DNA from: Rhodospirillales bacterium
Lineage (GTDB): Bacteria; Pseudomonadota; Alphaproteobacteria; Rhodospirillales; JAPHRK01
Length of the DNA stretch: 64,000 nt
NCBI GenBank assembly: GCA_026196105.1
Contig: JAPHRK010000031.1
Location: forward strand, 48,719-112,718
Direction: 5' to 3'
Part shown: positions 25,899-33,528 of the stretch, piece after piece
Layout of the letters: the number at the start of each line of letters is the position of its first letter
Numbering within the stretch: position 1 is the first letter of the stretch
Program-made: the position numbers and the translations under genes
Notes under the pieces: generated by a model
The model's database searches: none
What the model was told of the DNA's origin: nothing
Seen by the model: the letters and a program-made list of their open reading frames with translations, nothing else

Positions 25899-26378
25899 CT
25901 AAAGCGCCATCTCCATAAAGATCACACCTTCTTTTCCTGAACCATCAACTTCTGAAAAGCCCATAGATTTATAGAGCTTAATTGCAGAAGCCAGGGTTTC
26001 TAGAGTATCTAGGCGCATGGTTTTATGACCTGCCATACGAGCAATTTCGACGGTCTTTTTCGCTAGGCGACGGCCCAAATGTGTTTCACGCCATTCACTG
26101 CGCACAAACAACCGTTTCATCTCACAAATATCGCCCTCGATCCACTCCAACCCAACACCGCCTGCAATATTGCCCTCATTATCTTTGGCAATCAGCAGGG
26201 CTCCTTTGGGGCGAGCATATTTCCCTGGCAAACTTGCCATTTCCTCTTCAAATCCCTCAAAGCATACGGGTTGTTTGAGCCATTTTTGATATTCAACAAA
26301 CAATTGACGCGCGTCTTCTATATCTGCAGAGCTTTGAGCTATAGAAATTATCGTGTCTTTAGACATATCACTCTTCAC
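25899..26378 (-). CDS. GNAT-family N-acetyltransferase
   Basis: The 159-residue protein has the acetyl-CoA site VRSEWRETHLGRRLAKKTVE (R/Q-x-x-G-x-G/A region, ~residues 92-111) and the closing KLYKSMGFSEV. This is a single GNAT domain of usual length. An internal ATG four codons later (26366) is a possible start. The gene overlaps the 3' end of the AlaX gene by 11 bases, so the two are likely coupled. The substrate is unknown. Confidence 0.85.
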   Translation of the reverse strand: MKSDMSKDTIISIAQSSADIEDARQLFVEYQKWLKQPVCFEGFEEEMASLPGKYARPKGALLIAKDNEGNIAGGVGLEWIEGDICEMKRLFVRSEWRETHLGRRLAKKTVEIARMAGHKTMRLDTLETLASAIKLYKSMGFSEVDGSGKEGVIFMEMAL

Positions 26379-27078
26379 TAAAATGGATGTTAATACGTCG
26401 ATTCATGCGGCCTTTTTTCTCAATCTTGCCAACACGCAATGGACCGATTTCACCAGTTGATCTTACATGAGTCCCGCCACATGGCTGTATATCAATATCT
26501 TCAATACCAATTACCCGAACAACGCCTTGTCCCATGGGCGGTTTGACCGACATGGTACGCACTAGCTCAGGGTTCGCTTCTAATTGTTCCTCAGTAATCC
26601 AATCGAAGCCAACTCGGGCATTCTTTTGGACCAACTCATTGAGCTTAGCTGTCAACTCGTCTTTATCAGGAGACTCTTCCAGGTCAAAATCCAAGCGACC
26701 TTTTTCTTCTCCGACAGAACCACCCGTCACCCCAGCATCAACCAGAGAACAAAGTAGATGCAAGGCTGTATGCATTCGCATCAGTTTATGGCGGCGATCC
26801 CAATTTAGATTAGCTGAGACGAGTTCACCAACATCAGGTTTCTCAGCACCATCAGCCAAAATATGGAGGTGAGCTCCTGTTCCTTTGTCTTTATAGCAAT
26901 CAACAACCGACATAAGTTTACCGCCAATTGTCTGCATAATTCCCATATCGCCTGGTTGTCCACCGCCGGCGGGGTAAAAGATTGTTTGGTCCAGTTCCAC
27001 CTGATTACCATTTACGGCAACCACTTTGGCCTTACACTTCTTTTTATATGCATCTTCACGGAACAATTCGATTGTCAT
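26368..27078 (-). CDS. Alanyl-tRNA editing protein (AlaX-like)
   Basis: The 236-residue protein is a free-standing editing domain that hydrolyses mischarged Ser-tRNA(Ala) or Gly-tRNA(Ala). The zinc-site motifs are both present: HTALH (~residue 104) and QPCGGTHV (~residue 199). The N-terminal segment FYPAGGGQPGD is the AlaX/AlaRS beta-barrel signature. The length fits the AlaX-M type. The GNAT gene follows with an overlap. Confidence 0.93.
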   Translation of the reverse strand: MTIELFREDAYKKKCKAKVVAVNGNQVELDQTIFYPAGGGQPGDMGIMQTIGGKLMSVVDCYKDKGTGAHLHILADGAEKPDVGELVSANLNWDRRHKLMRMHTALHLLCSLVDAGVTGGSVGEEKGRLDFDLEESPDKDELTAKLNELVQKNARVGFDWITEEQLEANPELVRTMSVKPPMGQGVVRVIGIEDIDIQPCGGTHVRSTGEIGPLRVGKIEKKGRMNRRINIHFSEE

Positions 27079-27096
27079 AGCATCCCTCGATAATAA

Positions 27097-27133
27097 CGAT
27101 TAACCCCTCCCCTATTTTAGGGCGGGTTAATCG
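27097..27133 (-). terminator. Terminator-like stem downstream of the second DUF1127 gene
   Basis: CGATTAACCC and GGGTTAATCG form a 10-bp stem with an inner CCCTA/TAGGG pairing. On the minus strand it is followed by TTATTAT, a weak T-tract. It lies between the DUF1127 gene and the AlaX gene. Confidence 0.55.
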
Positions 27134-27178
27134 CTATTCAATACCCCTGTATATATACTTTGGTCCAGTGGATTGTCT

Positions 27179-27433
27179 TTAATCTTTCCAGAAAGGCTTA
27201 TCAGATTCACCCATAGCTTGGGCACGGGAAATACCGATATCTTTGAGCAGATCATCACTTAGTCCAGACAAAGCGTGGCGTTGCCTCGCCTTCTCACGCC
27301 GTTCCGCCATCCAATCGGTCAATTTCACTAGATCATTTGACAATAGCGTAACACCCGCCATTAGCCATGCTGACCAGCTAAGAGCAGGTACGTTACGAGA
27401 ATATCCTGGTATTGTATCGGTACAATTTGTCAT
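27179..27433 (-). CDS. Small DUF1127 protein (second copy)
   Basis: The 84-residue protein ends with LSGLSDDLLKDIGISRAQ and DKPFWKD, the same DUF1127 core as the protein at 13984-14223. The N-terminal half contains a weakly hydrophobic segment (SWSAWLMAGVTLLSNDLV). An AGGAG site precedes the ATG. It is divergent from a MocR regulator, with ATTGTATC repeats in and near the shared region, so MocR control is likely. The function is unknown. Confidence 0.85.
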   Translation of the reverse strand: MTNCTDTIPGYSRNVPALSWSAWLMAGVTLLSNDLVKLTDWMAERREKARQRHALSGLSDDLLKDIGISRAQAMGESDKPFWKD

Positions 27434-27516
27434 AACACGCTCCTTTTTCCTTGAATTGTATCTATTTTTAACGGTATAATTGTCTCTCTTTTAAAAGTAA
27501 ATGGAAACATTGTATC
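27411..27516. promoter_or_regulatory. Three ATTGTATC repeats in the DUF1127-MocR divergent region
   Basis: ATTGTATC occurs at 27411-27418, 27455-27462 and 27509-27516. The first is followed at once by GGTACAAT, giving a dyad; GGTATAAT lies at 27473-27480. MocR regulators bind spaced direct or inverted repeats, and the last copy touches the MocR start codon. This makes a good candidate operator set. Confidence 0.5.
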
Positions 27517-27517
27517 C

Positions 27518-28906
27518 ATGACAATATGGACTCCCGACCTCAACGAATTCTCTGGCCCTCGGTACAAACGCATCGCTTCAGCTATTGGCGAAGCCGTTCT
27601 TCAAGGAACTCTGTCCCCAGGAGATCGCCTCCCCACCCACAGGGACCTTGCTTATAATCTACAAGTAACCGTCGGCACGGTGACCCGTGCTTACAAAGAG
27701 GCTGAACGCAGAGGGCTCTTAGACGGTGAAGTCGGGCGTGGTACTTTTGTCAAACAGCTTGAAACGCCGGAAAGTAAATTTGTCATTTCTGACATCAATA
27801 AATCAGGCGTCATTGATTTAGGCTTGAACTTCCCCCCGCCTGGCAATCGCGGCGAAGCTTTCCGCGCAACGCTGGAACAGCTTGCCATTGAACCCAATCT
27901 TCCAGCATTGCTCGACTATCATGCCGCCGCAGGAATTGACCGCCACCGAGCTGCAGGAGCCAAATTTATGAGTGGTTCAGGTTATATGCCTGATCCTCGG
28001 GAAATTCTTGTCACCAACGGTGCCCAACATGGAATGGCGGTTGCCCTCATGAGCCTTTGCAAGGCTGGTGATACCGTCCTCACAGAAGAACTCACCTACC
28101 CGGTCACAAAGGTCTTAGCCTCTCAATTAGGAATTAAACTTCATGGCATCGCCATGGATGGCGACGGCATGGTCCCTCAATCCTTAGAAGCTGCCTGCCA
28201 ATCCACAGGGGCAAAAGTTCTGTATTTCAACCCTTCTTATCACAACCCAACAGGTACCTATATGCCTGAAGCTCGGCGCAGAGAAATCGCGGAAATTGGA
28301 GTGCGTTATGGCCTTATTATCATTGATGATGATGTTTTTGGCATGATGAATGAAACCCCTGCCCTCCCTATGAGCGCCATCGCGCCAGATAATTGTTGTT
28401 ACCTCACCAGCACCAAAATCTTAGCTCCGGGGTTACGCATTGGTTTCTTACGAGTTCCATCAAAGCTCCTCCCCCTCTTTGAAACCTCTATTCGCACTAC
28501 TGGATGGATGGCCTCTCCAATCCAGGCCGAAATCGCCACCCGATGGATCAATGACGGCACTGCAAACAAAATCACTGAATGGCACAGAGTCGAAACCATT
28601 AAACGTCGCCGCTTAGCCAACCAGGTCCTTGGCCCCCATGGTCTAAAAGTTTCAGAAAAAGGTGCTTATCATATTTGGTTCCATCTGCCCGAACCTTGGC
28701 ATCAAGAAAAATTCATGGTCGAAGCTAAGAGCCGTGGGGTTAACCTCATCGGAGCAGATACCTTCGCCATTGGACGCAACCGCGCGCCCCATGCCATCCG
28801 CATTTGCTTAGGCTGTACCCATGAACGTGACGATGTCGAGACAGGACTAAATATACTTGCAGATATCCTTTCAAATACCATTTTAGCTAATGTAGCCGTT
28901 GTCTAA
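27518..28906 (+). CDS. MocR-family regulator (GntR helix-turn-helix plus aminotransferase domain)
   Basis: The 462-residue protein starts with a GntR winged helix (~residues 13-80; LSPGDRLPTHRDLAYNLQVT, then VTRAYKEAERRGLLDG). A fold-type I aminotransferase domain follows (~110-455). The expected PLP lysine is in LTSTKILAPGLRIGF. FNPSYHNPTGTY matches the usual NPTG motif. MocR proteins sense PLP or an amine substrate. The divergent DUF1127 gene is a probable target. Confidence 0.92.
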   Translation: MTIWTPDLNEFSGPRYKRIASAIGEAVLQGTLSPGDRLPTHRDLAYNLQVTVGTVTRAYKEAERRGLLDGEVGRGTFVKQLETPESKFVISDINKSGVIDLGLNFPPPGNRGEAFRATLEQLAIEPNLPALLDYHAAAGIDRHRAAGAKFMSGSGYMPDPREILVTNGAQHGMAVALMSLCKAGDTVLTEELTYPVTKVLASQLGIKLHGIAMDGDGMVPQSLEAACQSTGAKVLYFNPSYHNPTGTYMPEARRREIAEIGVRYGLIIIDDDVFGMMNETPALPMSAIAPDNCCYLTSTKILAPGLRIGFLRVPSKLLPLFETSIRTTGWMASPIQAEIATRWINDGTANKITEWHRVETIKRRRLANQVLGPHGLKVSEKGAYHIWFHLPEPWHQEKFMVEAKSRGVNLIGADTFAIGRNRAPHAIRICLGCTHERDDVETGLNILADILSNTILANVAVV

Positions 28907-28978
28907 TAAGCCTAGCCTTGGTAGCTTAAATCTAAGGAAAATTGAACTGACAAACAAAAATTAAGCAAAGGCCAGTCG

Positions 28979-30058
28979 ATGAAAATTTATGTAGTTGATG
29001 ACGATCACGTCCAGCTAAATGTTACATCTTTAATTTTAGAAAGCGCCGGGCACCAAGTGAGCTCTATGGCTGGTGGCATTTTAGCTATTTCTGAAATTGA
29101 GCAACAAAAACCAGATTGTGTTGTCATCGACCTGATGATGGCAGAAATGGGGGGACTTGAACTCCTCAGCGAATTAAAGAAAAAACAGCGGCTTAAGAAC
29201 ACTAAATTCGTCATCGTCACAGGTCATAGCGATAAAGTTTGGCGCATTAAAGCGAAAGAAAAAGGGGCCGATGGCTTTATCCTAAAACCTATCAGTCAGG
29301 AGGACTTCTCGGCTAAGCTTGATGATATCGTCTCAGGAAAAACGCCTTTTGAAGTCGACATAAACAAAGCCACCATTGATCTCTACACCGCCTCAACGCC
29401 CAATGGTTGGAAAGCCTCTGTTGCCCTTGAGGAAATGGACATCCCTTATAATGTGCATACCGTTGACCTCAAAGGAGCAGAACAAAAGCAAGACTGGTTC
29501 CTTAAGATTAACCCTAATGGTCGCATCCCTGCCATTATCGACCAGGAAGCTGGTAATTTCCCCATATTTGAATCTGGCGCCATTCTGATTTACCTCGCTG
29601 AAAAAAGCGGCAAGCTCATGCCACAGGACGCCAAAGGCCGTTCAGAAGTCATTCAATGGGTGATGTTTCAAATGGGTGGATTGGGACCAATGATGGGGCA
29701 AGCCAATGTTTTCCATCGTTACTTCCCTGAGAAAATCCAACCCGCCATCGACCGCTATCAAAATGAAACCAAACGTTTGCTAACGGTGATGGATACCCAC
29801 CTCAAAGACAACTACTACCTCGCCAAAAAGTTCTCTATCGCCGACATCGCCAATTGGTGCTGGGCTAGAACCCATAAATGGTCCGGCGTCAAAATCGACG
29901 ACCTCCCTCACCTGCAACGCTGGCTAGACACCATAGCCGAGCGCCCCGCATGTCAAGCCGGTATCAAAGTACCTATAGACCTTGAAGAATTGCGAACAGG
30001 GGACGGTGAAGGAGCTAAAAAATTCGCTAAAGATGCACTGACTATGGTTCAGCGATAG
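28979..30058 (+). CDS. Receiver domain fused to glutathione S-transferase
   Basis: The 359-residue protein joins two domains in one uninterrupted frame. Residues ~1-120 are a response-regulator receiver with all key residues: DDD at 7-9, Asp51 in VVIDLMM, Thr81 in IVTGHSD and Lys103 in ILKPIS. Residues ~132-335 are a GST of the nu/YghU-Ure2p type: [14 protein letters not shown] with the Asn used for glutathione activation, [12 protein letters not shown], and [11 protein letters not shown]. The linker is short and I see no internal start near the junction, so this is not two overlapping genes. Phosphorylation could gate GST activity or dimerisation. The partner kinase is not in the window. This architecture is rare to my knowledge. 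Confidence 0.85.
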   Translation: MKIYVVDDDHVQLNVTSLILESAGHQVSSMAGGILAISEIEQQKPDCVVIDLMMAEMGGLELLSELKKKQRLKNTKFVIVTGHSDKVWRIKAKEKGADGFILKPISQEDFSAKLDDIVSGKTPFEVDINKATIDLYTASTPNGWKASVALEEMDIPYNVHTVDLKGAEQKQDWFLKINPNGRIPAIIDQEAGNFPIFESGAILIYLAEKSGKLMPQDAKGRSEVIQWVMFQMGGLGPMMGQANVFHRYFPEKIQPAIDRYQNETKRLLTVMDTHLKDNYYLAKKFSIADIANWCWARTHKWSGVKIDDLPHLQRWLDTIAERPACQAGIKVPIDLEELRTGDGEGAKKFAKDALTMVQR

Positions 30059-30153
30059 TTTTTAAGAAAGAAACTTATGGGCACTGCCTATTACCAGCAA
30101 AGGACTACGGGTCCTTTGACCTTATATGTTAGGCGGCTTTTTATGGGTGGTTA

Positions 30154-30498
30154 ATGGGATATTTGAAGAAAGCTTTGCACGGTGAAGAGCGCTTATGGGT
30201 TACGTTTTGGCTGTTTGGGGTGGCTGGCAATCTTTTCATAATTATAGCTATGGGAGTTGTAGCTACTTACATAACAACTAAACATCCACATAGTTTTTTA
30301 CGAACCTCCGAGTTTCCAATAATGGAAGCAATAGGGCTAACTTATATTCTATACTGTATTTTTTCGGTAGTTTGCACTTTAAACAGTGCATCAAAGTATA
30401 AAAGCTCTGTCGTATTAAAGGTATTAGCCATAGTAGGAATCCTATCTGTTGTTCTATGCGGGCTAGCTTTTACGTGGGGGCTCTTATTGTTTACGTGA
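30154..30498 (+). CDS. Small membrane protein of unknown function
   Basis: The 114-residue product has three or four hydrophobic segments (residues ~16-40, ~58-78 and ~88-113) after a charged start (MGYLKKALHGEERLW). I do not recognise a family, though the pattern recalls small DUF-type inner-membrane proteins. It has a relatively AT-rich sequence compared with neighbours. A weak GGTGG-type site precedes the ATG at 30154. Confidence 0.55.
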   Translation: MGYLKKALHGEERLWVTFWLFGVAGNLFIIIAMGVVATYITTKHPHSFLRTSEFPIMEAIGLTYILYCIFSVVCTLNSASKYKSSVVLKVLAIVGILSVVLCGLAFTWGLLLFT

Positions 30499-30637
30499 TT
30501 TTTAGATAACTATTAGAGAATTAAGGTCGACGACAGACACGGGCTTTGGGAGCCGTGACATATCCACGTCTCCTACAGCTACAAGCAAAGAGTCAAAAGA
30601 TAAGAATTCTTTGCGGGCTTGAACTAAATCTAAAAGC

Positions 30638-31438
30638 TTAGCCAGTTACCAATGGATGCCCATGGTTTAGAGGGCCGTGACCTTTGCCGTAACCTGGAGC
30701 GGTACGGATAGCTTCTAGGACGTAATCACGGGCGCGAGTTATAGCTTGTTTTATGGAGAGGTTTTGAGCGAGGCCGGCTGAGATGGCGGAGGCTAGGGTG
30801 CAGCCGGTACCGTGAGTGTGGGGGGTGTTAAAACGTGGGCTTTCGAAAGTCTCGACGAGTTCACCGTTGGCGAAGAGGCGATCCGTTACCATATCGCCGG
30901 GGATATGCCCACCTTTAAGCAGCACCATTTCGGCACCGAAGGCGCACAGCCCCTTACCCATTTGAACGATAGCTTCATCACCTTCAACTTCATGGCCCAC
31001 CAAGACTTCCGCTTCGGGGAGGTTGGGGGTGAGGACGGTTGCGAGGGGGATGATCTTTTCTTTGAGGGCGAGACTGGCTTCATTCTCTAACAAAGAGGCG
31101 CCGCCTTTGGCGACCATCACTGGATCAACAACAACGGGTATATTAGCAGAATAGTCGGCAATGCCCCGGTGCACTGCATCTATAATATCTGAGGAATGGA
31201 GCATACCAATTTTGATGGCATCAGCACCTAAGTCAGATAATACCGCTTTGATTTGCGCCTCGACGATTTCAGGCGGGATGCTGTGGATATCCGACACGCC
31301 GAGCGTGTTTTGAACGGTTACAGCGGTAACGGCTGTCATGGCGAAGCCACCAAGGGCGGTGACGGTTTTTATATCGGCTTGAATTCCAGCACCGCCACCA
31401 GAATCAGAGCCTGCAATGATAAGGACGCGCCCTTTCAT
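30638..31438 (-). CDS. thiD: Hydroxymethylpyrimidine/phosphomethylpyrimidine kinase
   Basis: This enzyme phosphorylates HMP and HMP-P in thiamine synthesis. The 266 residues show the ribokinase-like motifs: GSDSGGGAGIQADIKTVTAL near the start, VVDPVMVAKGG (~residue 107), and the anion-hole motif HTHGTGCTLASAI (~residue 210). The start overlaps the glmM stop by one base, so the two are cotranscribed. No other thi genes are nearby. Confidence 0.95.
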   Translation of the reverse strand: MKGRVLIIAGSDSGGGAGIQADIKTVTALGGFAMTAVTAVTVQNTLGVSDIHSIPPEIVEAQIKAVLSDLGADAIKIGMLHSSDIIDAVHRGIADYSANIPVVVDPVMVAKGGASLLENEASLALKEKIIPLATVLTPNLPEAEVLVGHEVEGDEAIVQMGKGLCAFGAEMVLLKGGHIPGDMVTDRLFANGELVETFESPRFNTPHTHGTGCTLASAISAGLAQNLSIKQAITRARDYVLEAIRTAPGYGKGHGPLNHGHPLVTG

Positions 31439-32784
31439 TAACCTACCGCCGCTTCAATTTCGCTAACGATATCGCCCACCACAGAATTCACCAAAGCTTC
31501 GTCTTCCCCTTCTGCCATTACACGGATGAGGGGCTCAGTACCTGATTTGCGAATGAGAATGCGGCCTGTGTCTTTAAGCCTCGCTTCACCTTCTAAAATC
31601 GCTTTTTGAACGTTAGCCGCTGACATAGGCTCGCCCCCACTGAAGCGCACATTTCTAAGCAACTGGGGCAATGGTTCAAAAACGCGGCACGCTTCGCTTG
31701 TGGTTTTGTTTTGTTCAACAATAACAGCAAGCACTTGCAGGGCAGCAACGAGGCCGTCCCCTGTGGTGGCATAATCGCCGAGGATAATATGGCCTGATTG
31801 CTCACCGCCAACGTTAAAGCCTTTAGTGCGCATATGTTCAACAACATAACGATCACCGACCTTGGTGCGTTCTAAGGTCAGTTTTTGGCTGGCGAGGTAA
31901 TGTTCTAACCCAAGGTTAGACATCACGGTCGCGACAATGCCGCCGCCTTTGAGTAAACCCCGTGAGTTCATATGTTGAGCGGCTACCGCCATCAACTGAT
32001 CCCCATCAAGCATGTCGCCATTTTCATCACAAACAAGCACACGGTCCGCATCCCCATCAAGGGCGATCCCAATATCAGCACCATGCGTAACAACCTGGCT
32101 CTGCATCAGGTCAGTCGCTGTAGACCCACAGTCTTTGTTGATGTTGTAGCCATCAGGAGAAACTCCGACGGGAATAACTTCTGCACCAAGTTCCCATAGC
32201 ACTTCTGGGGCGACTTTGTAGGCGGCGCCATTAGCACAATCGACAACGATTTTAAGACCATCCAAACGCAGGCCTTTAGGGAATGTGCTTTTAACAAATT
32301 CTGTATAACGACCCTTGGCATCTTCAAACCGCACTGCTTTACCAAGCTTGGAAGGTTCGGCGAGATGATCAGACAAACCATTGTTAACCAGGTGCTCAAT
32401 CTCCCCTTCAACCTCATCAGAAAGCTTGTAGCCATCCGGACCAAAAAGCTTGATGCCATTATCTTGGTATGGGTTATGAGAAGCTGAAATCATCACGCCT
32501 AGGTCAGCGCGCATAGAGTTAGTTAAGCGAGCGACTGCGGGGGTAGGCATGGGGCCAACAAGGAAAACATCCATGCCCATAGAGATAAAGCCAGCGGTCA
32601 AGGCAGGTTCAATCATATAGCCCGAGAGACGGGTGTCTTTACCGATGATTACTCGATGTCGGTGAGCACCACGGGTAAAGTACCGTCCCGCCGCCATACC
32701 CACTCTGAGAGCGGTCTCAGCGGTCATCGGGTCTGTATTTGCAGTCCCGCGAATTCCATCCGTGCCAAACAGCTTACGCGCCAT
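31438..32784 (-). CDS. glmM: Phosphoglucosamine mutase
   Basis: This enzyme converts glucosamine 6-phosphate to glucosamine 1-phosphate for cell-wall and LPS precursors. The 448 residues include [12 protein letters not shown] at the start and the phosphoserine loop [13 protein letters not shown] (~residue 100). The metal motif ALDGDADRV (~residue 242) and the C-terminal [12 protein letters not shown] are also present. In many alphaproteobacteria it directly follows folP; here about 7 kb separates them. Confidence 0.97.
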   Translation of the reverse strand: MARKLFGTDGIRGTANTDPMTAETALRVGMAAGRYFTRGAHRHRVIIGKDTRLSGYMIEPALTAGFISMGMDVFLVGPMPTPAVARLTNSMRADLGVMISASHNPYQDNGIKLFGPDGYKLSDEVEGEIEHLVNNGLSDHLAEPSKLGKAVRFEDAKGRYTEFVKSTFPKGLRLDGLKIVVDCANGAAYKVAPEVLWELGAEVIPVGVSPDGYNINKDCGSTATDLMQSQVVTHGADIGIALDGDADRVLVCDENGDMLDGDQLMAVAAQHMNSRGLLKGGGIVATVMSNLGLEHYLASQKLTLERTKVGDRYVVEHMRTKGFNVGGEQSGHIILGDYATTGDGLVAALQVLAVIVEQNKTTSEACRVFEPLPQLLRNVRFSGGEPMSAANVQKAILEGEARLKDTGRILIRKSGTEPLIRVMAEGEDEALVNSVVGDIVSEIEAAVG

Positions 32785-32814
32785 ACTTATTTTGCCTTAA
32801 AATTAGAGTTTCCT

Positions 32815-33080
32815 TAGAGTAGTTTTTGATTAGGTTTACCCATTTGACCGGGATTATTTTAAATTGTGGTTAGGCAGGTCGTGCAGGGCGATGCGGGGCA
32901 TCGTACAAACGGCATAACGCAGCCACAATTTAAAATAACCCGGCCTTCGGTGGGGCAACTGAACGTTTTGGAGGGCGTCGCGGAGCTTGAACGATGAACC
33001 ACATCGCTCGGTGCACCGCTCCTACCCAAAACGATCATTTGCCTCCATCAAATGGGTAAACCTAATCAAAAACTACTCTA
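32815..33080. mobile_element. MITE-like element with 33-bp perfect terminal inverted repeats
   Basis: The arms 32815-32847 and 33048-33080 are perfect reverse complements over 33 bp. The outermost bases are TA on each side, with the element proper starting GAGTAG and ending CTACTC. That fits TA target duplication as in IS630/Tc1-mariner elements. Inside, a second palindrome pairs 32848-32869 with 32923-32943 (21 pairs, one bulged base). A third pairs GTTTTGG near 32974 with CCAAAAC near 33026. The whole could fold as a three-way junction. No transposase is encoded. It separates glmM from the next gene. Confidence 0.8.
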
Positions 33081-33216
33081 GTGCGGTTATAACGGCAAAT
33101 CTTTAACATTCCACTATTTGTTCAGTCCAAAAGGGTAAAAGTTATTAACCAAACCTTAAAGATGCTGGAAAACGTCCTCGTTTTTTGATATATTGACTCC
33201 GCACAAGGAGATTTTC

Positions 33217-33528
33217 ATGGCAGAGGTGCCAATTACGATTGAAGCATCGCAACGCTTAAATGCCGTTGTTGCCCAGTCTCAGCAACTGGTTGCTGAAGCA
33301 CGAGAACGCAACACTAAAGCCGTAGATGCTCGTGCGGATATTGCAGAGCGTCTACGCGATACGGCGAACATTAAAAAAGCGCGGGATGATGAAGAAGAAT
33401 TCAGGCTAGAATTACTTCAAAAACAACGAATTGATGACGAAATAAGGCAGCAAAATTTAGACGCTATTGATGCAGGACGCCCTGACCGCACCCTTCCTCG
33501 TGGTTCACTGGTCGATCTCCTTGCTTAG
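33217..33528 (+). CDS. Small coiled-coil protein
   Basis: The 103-residue product starts at the ATG at 33217, eight bases... six bases after AAGGAG; an in-frame TTG at 33193 lies before that site. It is rich in Ala, Glu, Arg and Gln with long helical stretches (VVAQSQQLVAEARERNTK, then DEEEFRLELLQKQR). It ends RTLPRGSLVDLLA, which could be a short interaction tail. I recognise no family. Its stop overlaps the stop of the convergent giant gene by four bases. Its position suggests it is part of the inserted block, perhaps linked to the exoprotein. Confidence 0.65.
   Translation: MAEVPITIEASQRLNAVVAQSQQLVAEARERNTKAVDARADIAERLRDTANIKKARDDEEEFRLELLQKQRIDDEIRQQNLDAIDAGRPDRTLPRGSLVDLLA

Noticed and set aside
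30499-30637. Possible small RNA or gene remnant between the membrane protein and thiD
   Set aside because: No stable stem with T-run, no promoter match and no recognisable translation was found in this short stretch.
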